A DNA stretch of 64,000 nt, from NCBI RefSeq assembly GCF_023101185.1, contig NZ_CP078077.1, positions 2,075,630 to 2,139,629 of the forward strand, written 5' to 3'. The translations under genes and the position numbers were made by a program. The notes under the pieces are model-generated. The model did no database searches. It saw nothing but the letters and a program-made list of their open reading frames with translations, and was not told the origin of the DNA. Below, one piece after another: positions 32,322 through 42,700 of this stretch (the stretch's first letter is position 1; every line of letters begins with the position of its first letter). Source of the stretch: Microbacterium galbinum (GTDB lineage Bacteria; Actinomycetota; Actinomycetes; Actinomycetales; Microbacteriaceae).

Positions 32322-33767
32322 ATGTCGTCATCCCTGCGCGCCCGCCCTCAGACCCGATGGTGGGCGCTCGTCGTCCTCTCGTTGACCCAACTGGTCGTCG
32401 TCCTCGATGGCACCATCGTCAACATCGCTCTGCCCCGTGCTCAGGCCGCTCTCGATCTCAGCGACGTGCAGCGCCAGTGGGTCGTGACGGCCTACGCCCT
32501 CGCCTTCGGAGCGCTCCTGCTCCTGGGCGGCCGGATCGCCGATTTCATCGGACGCAAGCGCGCGTTCCTGATCGGCATGCTCGGCTTCGGAGCCGCCTCC
32601 CTCTACGGCGGTCTCGCCCAGCAGGGCTGGGAGCTGGTCCTCGCGCGAGGCCTGCAGGGCGTGTTCGCCGCCCTCCTCGCGCCGGCGGCCCTGGCGTTGT
32701 TGACCGTGACGTTCCCGACTGGACGGGAGCGCAACACCGCCTTCGCCGTGTTCGGCACGGTCGCCGGCACCGGCGCGGCCATCGGCATGCTGCTCGGCGG
32801 CGTCCTGACCGAATTCGCCGACTGGCGTTGGTGCCTGCTCGTCAACCTCGTCTTCGTCGTGATCGGCGTGGCCGGTGGGGCGATCGTGCTGACCGAGAGC
32901 GCGGCCGAGGGCAGCAAGCGCCTCGACATCGCGGGTGCCTTGAGCGTCACCCTCGGACTCGGGTCCCTCGTCTACGGGTTCAGCCTCGCCGAGGGCGGGT
33001 GGGCGCAGCCCCTGACGATCGGCTTCCTCGTGCTCGGCGGCGTGCTCCTCGGACTCTTCGTCTGGGTCGAGAGTCGGGTCGCGCACCCGCTGCTCCCGTT
33101 GCGCGTGGTCGCCGACCGCGTGCGCGGCGGCGCGTTCCTCATCCAGGGTGTCGCCGGCGCGATCATGATCGGCGCGACCGTGTACCTGACGTTCCACCTG
33201 CAGTTCGTTCTCGGCATGGGAGCGCTCCAGGCAGGGCTCGCGAGCCTCCCGCTCCCGATCGCGACCATGGTGCTCGCGCCGATCGCGACCAAGCTGCTGC
33301 CCGTGATCGGTCCGCGCCCGATGCTCGTGGTCGGCCCGCTGATCGCTGCGGTCGGCCTGTTCACGCTCTCGGGAATCACACCGGACGGTGCGTACGTCGT
33401 TCAGATCGCCCCGGCGCTGGTGCTGCTGGGGATCGGGATGGGCTTCGTGTTCATCCCTCTGCAGAACCTGGCGCTCTCGGGGGTCGCGCCGCACGACGCC
33501 GGGGTGGCGTCGGCGGTCGCGAACTCGGCGATGCAGATCGGCGGATCGATCGGGTTGTCGGTGTTCACGGCGGTCTACGCGGCCGCGGTCGGTGGACACG
33601 CGCAGACAGAGGTCGGTCCGGAGCGGCTCACGGATGCCTACGGCTGGACGTTCATCGCCGCATCGATCTTCATGGTCGCCGCCTCGGTGATCGCGGCGAC
33701 CATGGTTCGCGGATCGAAGAGCGAGCTGCTGCCGTCGCTCGGAGAGGCCGTCCCCTCCGCGCACTGA
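32322..33767 (+). CDS. DHA2-family MFS multidrug transporter (EmrB/QacA-like)
   Basis: 481-residue permease with about 14 membrane segments. The DHA2 signatures are clear: LDGTIVNIALP in helix 1 (antiporter motif D1), GGRIADFIGRKRAF (motif A) between helices 2 and 3, and GTVAGTGAAIGMLLGG (motif C) in helix 5. These pumps export drugs, dyes or antibiotics using the proton gradient. Expression appears controlled both at the -10 box and by the leader described at 32226–32319. Confidence 0.93.
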   Translation: MSSSLRARPQTRWWALVVLSLTQLVVVLDGTIVNIALPRAQAALDLSDVQRQWVVTAYALAFGALLLLGGRIADFIGRKRAFLIGMLGFGAASLYGGLAQQGWELVLARGLQGVFAALLAPAALALLTVTFPTGRERNTAFAVFGTVAGTGAAIGMLLGGVLTEFADWRWCLLVNLVFVVIGVAGGAIVLTESAAEGSKRLDIAGALSVTLGLGSLVYGFSLAEGGWAQPLTIGFLVLGGVLLGLFVWVESRVAHPLLPLRVVADRVRGGAFLIQGVAGAIMIGATVYLTFHLQFVLGMGALQAGLASLPLPIATMVLAPIATKLLPVIGPRPMLVVGPLIAAVGLFTLSGITPDGAYVVQIAPALVLLGIGMGFVFIPLQNLALSGVAPHDAGVASAVANSAMQIGGSIGLSVFTAVYAAAVGGHAQTEVGPERLTDAYGWTFIAASIFMVAASVIAATMVRGSKSELLPSLGEAVPSAH

Positions 33768-33887
33768 GCGGAGCCGGTCGCCCGTCGGGCGGCGGATCGA
33801 CGATCGGCCCCGTCGATCCGCCGCCGGGGAACGGCTGCTGCGGCACGCCTCGGACGGAATGTCGGTGGCCCTTCGTACCGTGTGATT

Positions 33888-35057
33888 ATGCGCATCCTGC
33901 ACACCTCCGACTGGCACATCGGCCGCACCTTCCATGGCAACTCGACCATGGACGCGCTGGCCGAGGTGCTCGGAGCGCTCACGGCGCAGGTGAGGGAGCA
34001 CGCGGTCGACGTCGTGGTCGTGGCGGGCGATGTCTTCGACTCCGCGACGCCATCGGGTCCCGCCTACACCCTGCTCGGCGATGCGCTGGTCGCGCTGCAC
34101 GACACGGGGGCGAGCGTCGTCGTGACGAGCGGCAACCACGACTCGGCGGCCCGACTCGGTTTCCAGGCCCGGCTGCTGCGCGAGGGCATCCACGTGCTCA
34201 CCGATCCGCTGGCGATCGGCACGCCGGTGACGATTCACGATCCCGACGGTCCGGTGAACTTCTTCGGGATCCCGTACCTCGAGCCCGCGATCGTGCGCCA
34301 GCACTGGCCCGAGGGAGATGCCGAGGGGCGTCCCCTGCGCACCCAGGCGCAGACGATGGCGCATGCCATGCATCTCGTCCGCGAGGGCATGGCGCGTCAC
34401 GACGGGCGCTCGGTCGCGATCGCCCACTGCTTCGCCGCCGGGGTCGATGCGACGACGGGGCTCGAGCGGGAGGTGCGCCAAGGCGGGCTCGACGTCGTGC
34501 CGCTCGAGGTGTTCGACGGCCCCGACTACGTCGCTCTCGGACACATCCACGGCCGCAACCGCCTGAGCGACCGCGTGCGCTATGCCGGAGCGCCCCTGCA
34601 CTACAGCTTCGGCGAGCAGAGCAAGCCGCGCGGCTCCTGGCTCGTCGAGATCGGAGAGAGCGGGCTCGCGGGTGTCGAGTGGCTCGACCTCCCGGTTCCG
34701 CGCCGGCTCGTCACTCTGACGGGAACCCTCGACGAGATCCTCTCCGACGACAACGTCGCGGCTCACGCCGAGGATTGGGTGTGCGCGACCTACACCGACG
34801 CGCTTCCGCAGACCGAGCCGATGCGCCGCCTCCGTGAGCGCTTTCCGTTCTGCGCACTGGTGCAGCACCTGCCGGCGACGACGGTCGAGAGCGGTGAAGG
34901 GTCGTACGCGGCGCGTCTGCGCGAGGCCGTGAGCGACGACGAACGCATCGCCGCCTTCCTCGAGCACGTCCGCGAGGGCCACGGGCCCACGGCACGTGAG
35001 ATCGAGCTCATCCGTGAGGTGCTCGACGACCGGGTGCGCGCAGAGGCGCTCGTCTAG
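33888..35057 (+). CDS. sbcD: Exonuclease subunit SbcD
   Basis: 389 residues, Mre11-like nuclease subunit of the SbcCD complex that cuts DNA hairpins and processes ends. Metallophosphatase motifs are complete: TSDWHIG, AGDVFDSA, SGNHDS, IAHCF and LGHIH. The C-terminal capping region follows. TACCGT (33876–33881) lies 6 nt before the ATG, indicating a leaderless transcript. The gene abuts sbcC with no gap. Confidence 0.96.
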   Translation: MRILHTSDWHIGRTFHGNSTMDALAEVLGALTAQVREHAVDVVVVAGDVFDSATPSGPAYTLLGDALVALHDTGASVVVTSGNHDSAARLGFQARLLREGIHVLTDPLAIGTPVTIHDPDGPVNFFGIPYLEPAIVRQHWPEGDAEGRPLRTQAQTMAHAMHLVREGMARHDGRSVAIAHCFAAGVDATTGLEREVRQGGLDVVPLEVFDGPDYVALGHIHGRNRLSDRVRYAGAPLHYSFGEQSKPRGSWLVEIGESGLAGVEWLDLPVPRRLVTLTGTLDEILSDDNVAAHAEDWVCATYTDALPQTEPMRRLRERFPFCALVQHLPATTVESGEGSYAARLREAVSDDERIAAFLEHVREGHGPTAREIELIREVLDDRVRAEALV

Positions 35058-38000
35058 ATGCGCCTGCACCGCCTGGAGGCCGAGGGATTCGGTCCGTTCC
35101 GCTCGCGCCAGGTCGTCGACTTCGACTCGTTCGCCGACGATGGCATCTTCTTGATCGCCGGTCGCACGGGTGCGGGCAAGTCGAGCATCCTCGATGCCGT
35201 GTGCTTCGGGCTCTACGGCGGAGTGCCGCGTTACGAGGGCGGCGAGAAGCGGCTGCGCAGCGACTACTGCGAGCCCGATGACATCTCCGAGGTCTCGATC
35301 GAGTTCAGCACCCCGGCGGGTCGCTATCGGGTCACGCGTTCGCCCGAGTACCTGCGCCCGGCCAAACGCGGAGGCGGTCTGACCAAACAGGCACCGGCGG
35401 TGGCTCTCGAGGAGCACACGGAGTCGGGATGGCGCGGGCGAGCCGCCCGCGCCGTCGACGTCGCTCACGAGCTCGACGAGATCCTCCAACTGAGCCGCGA
35501 GCAGTTCCTGCAGGTGATCCTCCTCGCCCAGAACCGCTTCTCGGAGTTCCTGCTCGCCAACAGCAAGGACCGCCAGGCACTTCTCCGCCGGCTGTTCGGC
35601 ACCGAGCGGTTCGACGACGTGCAGACGCGATTCGATGAGCGGCGTCGAGCGTCGGAACGCGCACTCGACCTGCGTCTGGCGACGATCGGAGCGCGGCTCG
35701 ACGAGGCCGAGGCACTCGTCTCTCGGGAGGAGCTGGGAGCGGAGGAGCGCGCGCACACCGCGGAGTCCGCGGCGTCCGGAGAGTCCGCGGTGTCGGGAGA
35801 CGCCGCGGCGGCGGATGAGCCGTTCGCTTCCGAGTCCGCCGGCGCTTCCGGCGGTGGGCCGACACCCGGAGCCGCGGCGTCGCGGGACGTGCCCGCCGCC
35901 GACACGGGCGGACGCCTCGACGATCTTCGCCGCGCCGAGGCGCGAGCCGCGTATCGCAGCGAGCGCCGCCGTGCCGAACGCGACGATGCCGAGCGCGCAC
36001 TCGCGGCGGCGGATGCCCGACTCGCCGAGGTTCGTGAGGAACGTGCGGCGCAGAGCGAACGCGACCGTTCGCGTGCCGCGCTCGCGATACTGGACGCCGA
36101 GCAGCCGCAGATCGACGAGGATCGGGTCGCGCTCGCGTCCGCGCGCAGCGCCGAGGCCCTCCGCGCAGTGATCGATGCCGCCGAACGGGCCGCACGCGCC
36201 GCCGAGTCCGCGGCGGAGTCGGCGCGGATCGCGGAGGACGAGTGGGGCGCCGTCGATGCGGGTCTCGACGCCCCCACCGTCGACCTGCTGAACGACTGGG
36301 TTGCCGAGCGTCTGAGCGAGCGCGGCGCATGGGAGCAGGCCGCTCTGCTCGAGGAGGGTTCCGCTTCCCGCAACACCGAGATCGAACGCGCGCGTGCCGC
36401 GGCGAGTGAGGCCGCTGCACGCGTCGCCGAACTCGTCCGGGAGCAGGGCGACCTGCCCGCCGAGCTCGCCAGGGAAACCCACGCCCGCGACGAAGCGAGG
36501 CGCACCGCTGACCGTCTCGACGACCTCACCCGACGGCGCGACCAGGCGATCACCCGCGCGGAGGCCGTGCGCCGTCGCGAAGAGCTGCGGGAGCAGAGCG
36601 ACGCGGCCGAGCGTGCGCTCGGGGAGGCGACCGACGAGCTGGCGACGGCTCAGACCGCGCTCGCGCTCCTGCGTCGACGGCGCCTCGACGGCTTCGCGGG
36701 AGAACTCGCCTTGACTCTCACGGCTCAGGAACCGTGTCCCGTGTGCGGGTCGCGCGAGCATCCGGCCCCCGCCGTGCACGCCGACCCGGTGTCGGCAGAC
36801 GACGTCGAGGCGGCCGAGGCCGTGCGTGACCTGGCTGCTCGACGCGAACGTGCCGCCTCCGAGCATCACGTGTCGCTCCGCGAGAAGATCGCCGGAGCGG
36901 AGGTCGCCGCTGAGGGGCGTACCGCAGAGACGGCATTGGCCGAACTCGAGGCGCTCGAGACGGAGCGGCGATCCTCGATCGATGCGCAGAGCGCTCTCGC
37001 CACCCATGACGCCGCCATCGCCGCGATCTCCGCGCGAGCGGAGGCCCTCGACGACGAGCGCGCCGCCGCAGAGGCGGCAGTGGGAGCGGCACGCGAGACG
37101 CTCGCCGCCCAGGAGCAGAGCGCCCGAGAAGCCGAAGCGCGCATCGTCGAGGCACGAGGTGAATTCCCTTCGGTCGCATCGCGCATCGCGATCACCAGCG
37201 ACGGCATCGCCGCTGCAACCGCGCTCGCCTCCGCGCTCCGCGACCTCGAACAGCGGGAGCTCGCTCGCGCCGAGGCCGAGACGGCTCGACGGAGCGCACT
37301 CGTCGACTCGCCCTTCGAGACGATCGACGACGCCCGCGCTGCCCTGCGCTCGCCGCGCGAGTGCGACGCACTCGAGGAGAAGATCACCCGGCACGCCGTG
37401 AGCCGCGAGAAGGAGAAGAGCATCCTCCTGCCGCTCGAGATGCGTGCGCTCCCCGACGAACCGATCGACATCGCGCCGTTCGAAGCATCCGCCGCCGACG
37501 CCCGGGCCGGCTGGATCACCGCAGTCTCCGCCGACGGAGCCGCAGCGGGTGTGCTCGAACGGCTGACGTCGCTCACTGCGGCCGCCGCAGACGAGCACGA
37601 TCGCAGCGCCGAGGAGATGGCCGAGCACGCCGTGCTGCAGAACCTCGCCGATTCGATCGCCGGTCGGGGCCCGAACACACGAAAGATGACGCTCGAGACC
37701 TTCGTGCTCGCCGCCGAGCTCGAGGAGATCGTCGAGGCGGCCAACCGTCGGCTGGGCGATATGTCCACCGGCCGCTACCAGCTCCGGCACTCCGACGCCC
37801 TCGCCGCACGCGGCGCCGCATCGGGGCTCGGCATCGTCGTCCACGACGCCTTCACCGGGCAGACGCGTCCCGCACAGTCGCTCTCGGGCGGCGAGACCTT
37901 CCTGAGTTCTCTCGCGCTCGCGCTCGGACTCGCGGAGGTGGTCACGGCCCGAGCCGGCGGCATCCGTCTCGACACGCTCTTCATCGACGAGGGCTTCGGG

Positions 38001-38171
38001 TCTCTCGACGCCGACACCCTCGACGTCGCGATGCGCACGCTCGACGAACTGCGGCAGGGCGGTCGAACCGTCGGCGTGATCAGTCACGTCGAGGCGATGC
38101 AGGATCAGATCCCGGCGCAGCTCCGCGTACGTGCGACGAGTGCCGGGCCCAGCGTCATCGAGACGCGCTGA
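35058..38171 (+). CDS. sbcC: Exonuclease subunit SbcC
   Basis: 1037-residue Rad50-like SMC ATPase. Walker A is GRTGAGKSS (about residues 36–44), the zinc hook is CPVC (Cys560–Cys563) at the coiled-coil apex, and the ABC signature LSGGETFLSSLALALGL is near residue 940, followed by the Walker B FIDEGFGSLD. The coiled coils are rich in Ala, Glu and Arg. Around residues 232–285 a Ser/Ala/Gly/Pro-rich low-complexity stretch interrupts the first coiled coil, which is unusual. Starts on the base after the sbcD stop. Confidence 0.96.
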   Translation: MRLHRLEAEGFGPFRSRQVVDFDSFADDGIFLIAGRTGAGKSSILDAVCFGLYGGVPRYEGGEKRLRSDYCEPDDISEVSIEFSTPAGRYRVTRSPEYLRPAKRGGGLTKQAPAVALEEHTESGWRGRAARAVDVAHELDEILQLSREQFLQVILLAQNRFSEFLLANSKDRQALLRRLFGTERFDDVQTRFDERRRASERALDLRLATIGARLDEAEALVSREELGAEERAHTAESAASGESAVSGDAAAADEPFASESAGASGGGPTPGAAASRDVPAADTGGRLDDLRRAEARAAYRSERRRAERDDAERALAAADARLAEVREERAAQSERDRSRAALAILDAEQPQIDEDRVALASARSAEALRAVIDAAERAARAAESAAESARIAEDEWGAVDAGLDAPTVDLLNDWVAERLSERGAWEQAALLEEGSASRNTEIERARAAASEAAARVAELVREQGDLPAELARETHARDEARRTADRLDDLTRRRDQAITRAEAVRRREELREQSDAAERALGEATDELATAQTALALLRRRRLDGFAGELALTLTAQEPCPVCGSREHPAPAVHADPVSADDVEAAEAVRDLAARRERAASEHHVSLREKIAGAEVAAEGRTAETALAELEALETERRSSIDAQSALATHDAAIAAISARAEALDDERAAAEAAVGAARETLAAQEQSAREAEARIVEARGEFPSVASRIAITSDGIAAATALASALRDLEQRELARAEAETARRSALVDSPFETIDDARAALRSPRECDALEEKITRHAVSREKEKSILLPLEMRALPDEPIDIAPFEASAADARAGWITAVSADGAAAGVLERLTSLTAAAADEHDRSAEEMAEHAVLQNLADSIAGRGPNTRKMTLETFVLAAELEEIVEAANRRLGDMSTGRYQLRHSDALAARGAASGLGIVVHDAFTGQTRPAQSLSGGETFLSSLALALGLAEVVTARAGGIRLDTLFIDEGFGSLDADTLDVAMRTLDELRQGGRTVGVISHVEAMQDQIPAQLRVRATSAGPSVIETR

Positions 38172-38233
38172 CGCGACATCCGCTCAGGCGTGCGGACGCG
38201 GTGTCCGCGCACATGCGCGGACGGCGGCGCCGC

Positions 38234-38791
38234 TCAGACGCCGTACTCCTGCCGGATGACCTCGCGCAGCTGGACGCTGCACCGGGCGATCGCCGCCCGG
38301 AAATCGACCAGCGCGCCCTCCTCGGCGCGATCCGAGATCGCGCGGAACGCCCGGATCGGCACCCCGAACTTCTCGGCGACCCAGATGTAGGCGTAGGTCT
38401 CCATATCGACGAGTCCGGCGCCGGACGGGCGGATGACCGCCGTGATGCCGGCGTCGCCCACGAAGCTGTCGCCGGTCGCGATCAGCACGCCCTCGCGACC
38501 CGTCGACACGCGCGCCGGAAGCGAGACGTGCTGGCCCGCGATGCCGTCGAGATCGAACACGTCGTGCTGCAGGGCGCTCCCGATCTCGTGGACGCTCGCG
38601 TCGAGATCCGGATCGATCCCACCCGCCGTGCCGACGACGACGACCTCGTCGTAGGGCTTCGCGTCGAGCGCACGTGTGAGGGCGTACGTCGCCTGCATCT
38701 TGCCCTCGCCGGTGACGAGCTGATCGAATCCTTCGAGGTTCTCGGGGAACGCTTCGAGTTCGGATGCCATGGCGGCGACGAGAAGTTTCAC
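38234..38791 (-). CDS. 5'-methylthioadenosine/S-adenosylhomocysteine nucleosidase-like protein
   Basis: 185-residue phosphorylase/nucleosidase-fold protein. Conserved features are VVVVGTAGGIDPDL, SALQHDVFD and the substrate-binding VDMETYAYIWVAEKFGVPIRAFRAISD, which contains the ribose-binding Met-Glu pair and the catalytic Asp. It is shorter than classical MtnN (about 230), so purine nucleosidase activity on MTA/SAH is likely but not certain. GTG start; converges on sbcC. Confidence 0.85.
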   Translation of the reverse strand: MKLLVAAMASELEAFPENLEGFDQLVTGEGKMQATYALTRALDAKPYDEVVVVGTAGGIDPDLDASVHEIGSALQHDVFDLDGIAGQHVSLPARVSTGREGVLIATGDSFVGDAGITAVIRPSGAGLVDMETYAYIWVAEKFGVPIRAFRAISDRAEEGALVDFRAAIARCSVQLREVIRQEYGV

Positions 38792-38905
38792 CTCGCCATC
38801 CTGCCAGGTGCCGGCGGGCGACGCGAAGCCGCGGGGCATCCGCGATGCGTCATCCCTCCGTAACAGGACCGGGAGATACTGGGACGAGGAAGAGTGGAGG
38901 AAGCC

Positions 38906-39724
38906 GTGTCCCTGCAGAAGCAGATCTCCGATGCCCTCGGTGTTCGCGCCGAGATCGATCCCGAGTCCGAGGTCGAACGGCGGGTGCAGTTCCTCGCCGA
39001 CTACCTCCGCACCACCGGCGCCCGAGGCTACGTGCTCGGGATCTCGGGTGGTCAGGACTCGACGCTCGCCGGTCGCCTCGCACAGCTCGCGGTCGAGCGC
39101 GTGCGTGCCGAAGGCGGAGAAGCCCGTTTCCTGGCCGTGCGCCTTCCGTACCGGGTGCAGCACGACGCAGCGGATGCCGAGGCGGCACTCGCCTTCATCG
39201 CCGCCGACAGCTCCGTCGAGGTCAACATCCAGAACGGCGTCGACGGCGTCGAAGAGGACATCGAGTTCGCCGTGACCAGCGACATCAGCGATTTCAACCG
39301 GGGCAACATCAAGGCCCGGGTGCGCATGGTCACTCAGTATGCGCTGGCCGGGCACGAGGGCGCCCTCGTCATCGGCACCGATCACGCCGCCGAGGCCGTG
39401 ACCGGCTTCTACACGAAGTTCGGTGACGGGGCCGCCGACATCCTGCCGCTCTCCGGCCTCTCGAAGCGACAGGGTCGCGCGCTGCTGCAGTTCCTCGGCG
39501 CCCCCGACCGGCTCGCGTTCAAGGTGCCGACGGCGGATCTGCTCGACGGACAACCCGGACGCGCCGACGAGGACGAGCTCGGACTCACCTACGAGCAGAT
39601 CGACGACTTCCTCGAGGGGCGCCCGGTGGACTCCGACGTGGCCGGCCGGATCGAAGCGCGCTACCTCGCGACCCAGCACAAGCGCAACCTCCCCGTGACG
39701 CCCGACGACACCTGGTGGCGCTGA
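38906..39724 (+). CDS. nadE: NH3-dependent NAD+ synthetase
   Basis: 272 residues, the length of the ammonia-dependent form without a glutaminase domain. The ATP pyrophosphatase loop is GISGGQDST (about residues 46–54); [23 protein letters not shown] and the C-terminal [13 protein letters not shown] match the family. It makes NAD+ from deamido-NAD+. GTG at 38906 is preceded by GGAGGA; an in-frame GTG 12 nt upstream is less likely. Confidence 0.95.
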   Translation: MSLQKQISDALGVRAEIDPESEVERRVQFLADYLRTTGARGYVLGISGGQDSTLAGRLAQLAVERVRAEGGEARFLAVRLPYRVQHDAADAEAALAFIAADSSVEVNIQNGVDGVEEDIEFAVTSDISDFNRGNIKARVRMVTQYALAGHEGALVIGTDHAAEAVTGFYTKFGDGAADILPLSGLSKRQGRALLQFLGAPDRLAFKVPTADLLDGQPGRADEDELGLTYEQIDDFLEGRPVDSDVAGRIEARYLATQHKRNLPVTPDDTWWR

Positions 39725-39794
39725 CCCGGGGGCCGTGAGCTGCGGCGATGTCGGATGCCGCAGCTAGTGTCGAAGCACGACGAAATGGAGCATC

Positions 39795-42700
39795 GTGCGG
39801 ATCGACACTCAGGCGCAGCGCGTCATCTGGAGCGCCAGCGACCTCAAGGCCGCAGCCGAATGCGAGTTCGCCTGGTGCCGTGCGATCGACGCCAAGCTGG
39901 GCCGGGTTCCGGCGGTCGAAGAGCCCGAAGACGCGACGCTCGCGCGTGCGGCGCTGCTCGGTGACGTCCACGAGCGGAACGTGCTCGCGCGGTACGTCGC
40001 CGAGCTCGGTGACGACGCGGTGCGCCAGATCGCGAAGGTGTCGTCGACGGATGCCGCGGCGCTGGGTGCTGCGGTCGAGGAGAGCCTGGCGGCTCTGCGT
40101 TCGGATGCGGAGGTCGTCTTCCAGGCGGCGTTCGCCACCGAGGAGTTCGTGGGGTTCGCCGATTTCCTGCGTCGCGATGCCGACGGCCGTTGGCGGGTGC
40201 AGGACTCGAAACTGGCGCGCAAGGCGCGCGTCACCGCGTTGATGCAGCTCGCGGCATACGTCGACCAACTCGATCGACTGGGAGTGCCGCGCGCCGATGA
40301 GGTCGATCTCATCCTGGGAGACGGCACGCTGAGCACGCACGCCGTCGACGACCTGCTCCCGCTCTTCCAGGTGCGTCGAGCCCGCCTGCGCGCGCTGATC
40401 TCCGATCGACGCATCGACGCGGGGGCAGAGGGCGAACCGCTCGCCTGGGGCGATGACCGGGGAGATCTGCAGGTCGTCGCCTGCGGCCGCTGTGCGACGT
40501 GCGAGGAACAGGTGATCGCGCACCGCGACCTGCTGATGGTCGCGCGCATGCGTCCTGTCCAGCGCGCTCGACTGCGTGCGGCGGGTATCGCGACGATCGA
40601 CGAGCTCGCCGCCGCGCCCGCGGCACCGGCGGGAATGAACGTCGACACCTTCGAAGGACTCCGTGCGCAGGCGGCTCTTCAGCTCCGCGCCGATGCCAGC
40701 GGTGCCCCCACCTTCGACGTGCACTACGCGCCGGCGATCCACACCCTTCCGGTGCCGAGCCACGGCGACATCTTCTTCGATTTCGAGGGCGACCCGCTCT
40801 ACACGGAGCCGGCGCCGATCGGGGAGTCGCACTGGGGCATCGACTATCTCTTCGGCTGGGTCGACAACGCCGATCAGTACACGGCCATCTGGGCGCACAC
40901 GTTCGCCGAGGAGCGCCGGGCGTTCGAGACCTTCCTCGACTTCGTCGCGGTGCGCCGGGCCGCCCACCCCGGAATGCACATCTACCACTACGCGCCCTAC
41001 GAGACCTCGCACCTGGTGGCGATGGCGGCGCGACACGGAGTGCGCGAGGGCGAGGTCGATCGACTGCTCCGTGAGGGGGTCTTCGTCGACCTCTACCCCC
41101 TGGTGCTGCGCACGGTTCGCGTCGGTTCGCGTTCGTATTCGATCAAGAAGCTCGAGCCGCTCTACATGGGCGACGACGTGCGCACGAGCGACGTGCAGAA
41201 GGGCGACGACTCGATCGTTCAGTACGTCGCCGCGCGTGAGCTCGCGGCGGCGGGCGAGCAGAGCGATGCCGACGCGGTGCTCGCCGACCTCGCGGACTAC
41301 AACCGCTACGACTGCGTCTCGACGCGCCGTCTGCGCAACTGGCTGATCGAGATCGCGCGGCAGAAGGGCGTCAGCCCCGCCCCTCCCGACGCCGCCGACC
41401 AGGTGATCTACGAGCCCTCTCCGCGGTCGGTGGCCCTCCTCGCCGACGCGGAGCGCGCTGTCGACGCGGGCCAGGACGGCCAGGTCCATCGCATCGCCGC
41501 AGCGGCGATCGACTACTTCCCGCGCGAGGCCAAGAGCTTCTGGGTCTCGCACTTCCAGCGGCTCCGCGAGCCCGTCACGATGTGGGAGGGCACGCGCGAC
41601 GTGGTGCGCGTCGATGCGGGTTCCTCGGTCGTGCGCCGCGAGTGGAGCATCGGTGAGGGACGTCGGGTGATGTCCCGCGACATCGAGATCCGCGGTGAGG
41701 TCTCGCCGGGAACGACGCTGGGTGTGGGAGCGCAGCCGTTCGCACTCTACGAGGCACCGGCGCCGTTCGATGTCGACATCCCTTCGCGCGCGGTGCACGT
41801 GCCGCACGCCGTGACGGTGGCCGAGGTTCTCGACGACGGATTCCTCATCACCGAGACGGCGATCCAGGGGCAGACCTGGGACGAGCTCCCCCTCGCCCTG
41901 ACGCCCGCCGCGCCGCCGCGGGTCGTCTCCCTGCAGGGAGCGATCGACGAATGGGCCGACGCCGTGCACGCCGCAGCTCCGGGATTCCCGGAGGATCCGG
42001 CGACCGACATCCTGCGCCGGATCCCCCCGCGTACACGCTCGGGCGCGCCGCTTCCGCCGGTGGAGGCCGTCGCCGGCGACCCGATCGACGCCATCGTCCG
42101 GGGCGTGCTCGACCTCGACCGCAGCTACCTCGCGGTGCAGGGGCCTCCCGGAACGGGCAAGACCTACACGGGGTCACGCGTGATCGCCCGGCTCGTGAAC
42201 GAGCACGGGTTCAAGATCGGGGTCGTCGCGCAGTCCCACGCCATCATCGAGACGTTGCTCGCCCGAGTCGTCGCCGACGGCGTGGCGCCCGCGCAGGTCG
42301 CGAAGGCGCCGAAGGACCCCGACTCCGATCCCGCGTACACGGTGATCCCGAAGAGCGGCATGGCGGCCTTCCTCGGCGAGCACGCCGATGAGGGTGTCGT
42401 GGTCGGGGGCACCGCCTGGGACTTCAGCAACACCGCTCGCGTCGAGCGTGGAGGTCTCGATCTGCTCGTGATCGACGAGGCGGGACAGTTCTCGCTCGCC
42501 TCGACCATCGCGGTCGCGGCGGGTGCGAAGCGCCTGCTGCTCCTCGGCGACCCGCAGCAACTGCCGCAGGTCAGCCAGGGGGCACACCCCGAACCCGTCG
42601 ATACCTCGGCACTGGGATGGGTGATGGACGGCGATGCGGTCGTGCGCCCCGAGTACGGTTACTTCCTCGCCCGCTCCTGGCGCATGCATCCGTTCGTCGC

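Noticed and set aside
32328..38087. A 1919-codon minus-strand open frame opposite the MFS, sbcD and sbcC genes
   Set aside because: It mirrors three confidently identified genes, is Arg/Glu/Asp/His-rich without any domain, and is a GC-driven antisense frame.
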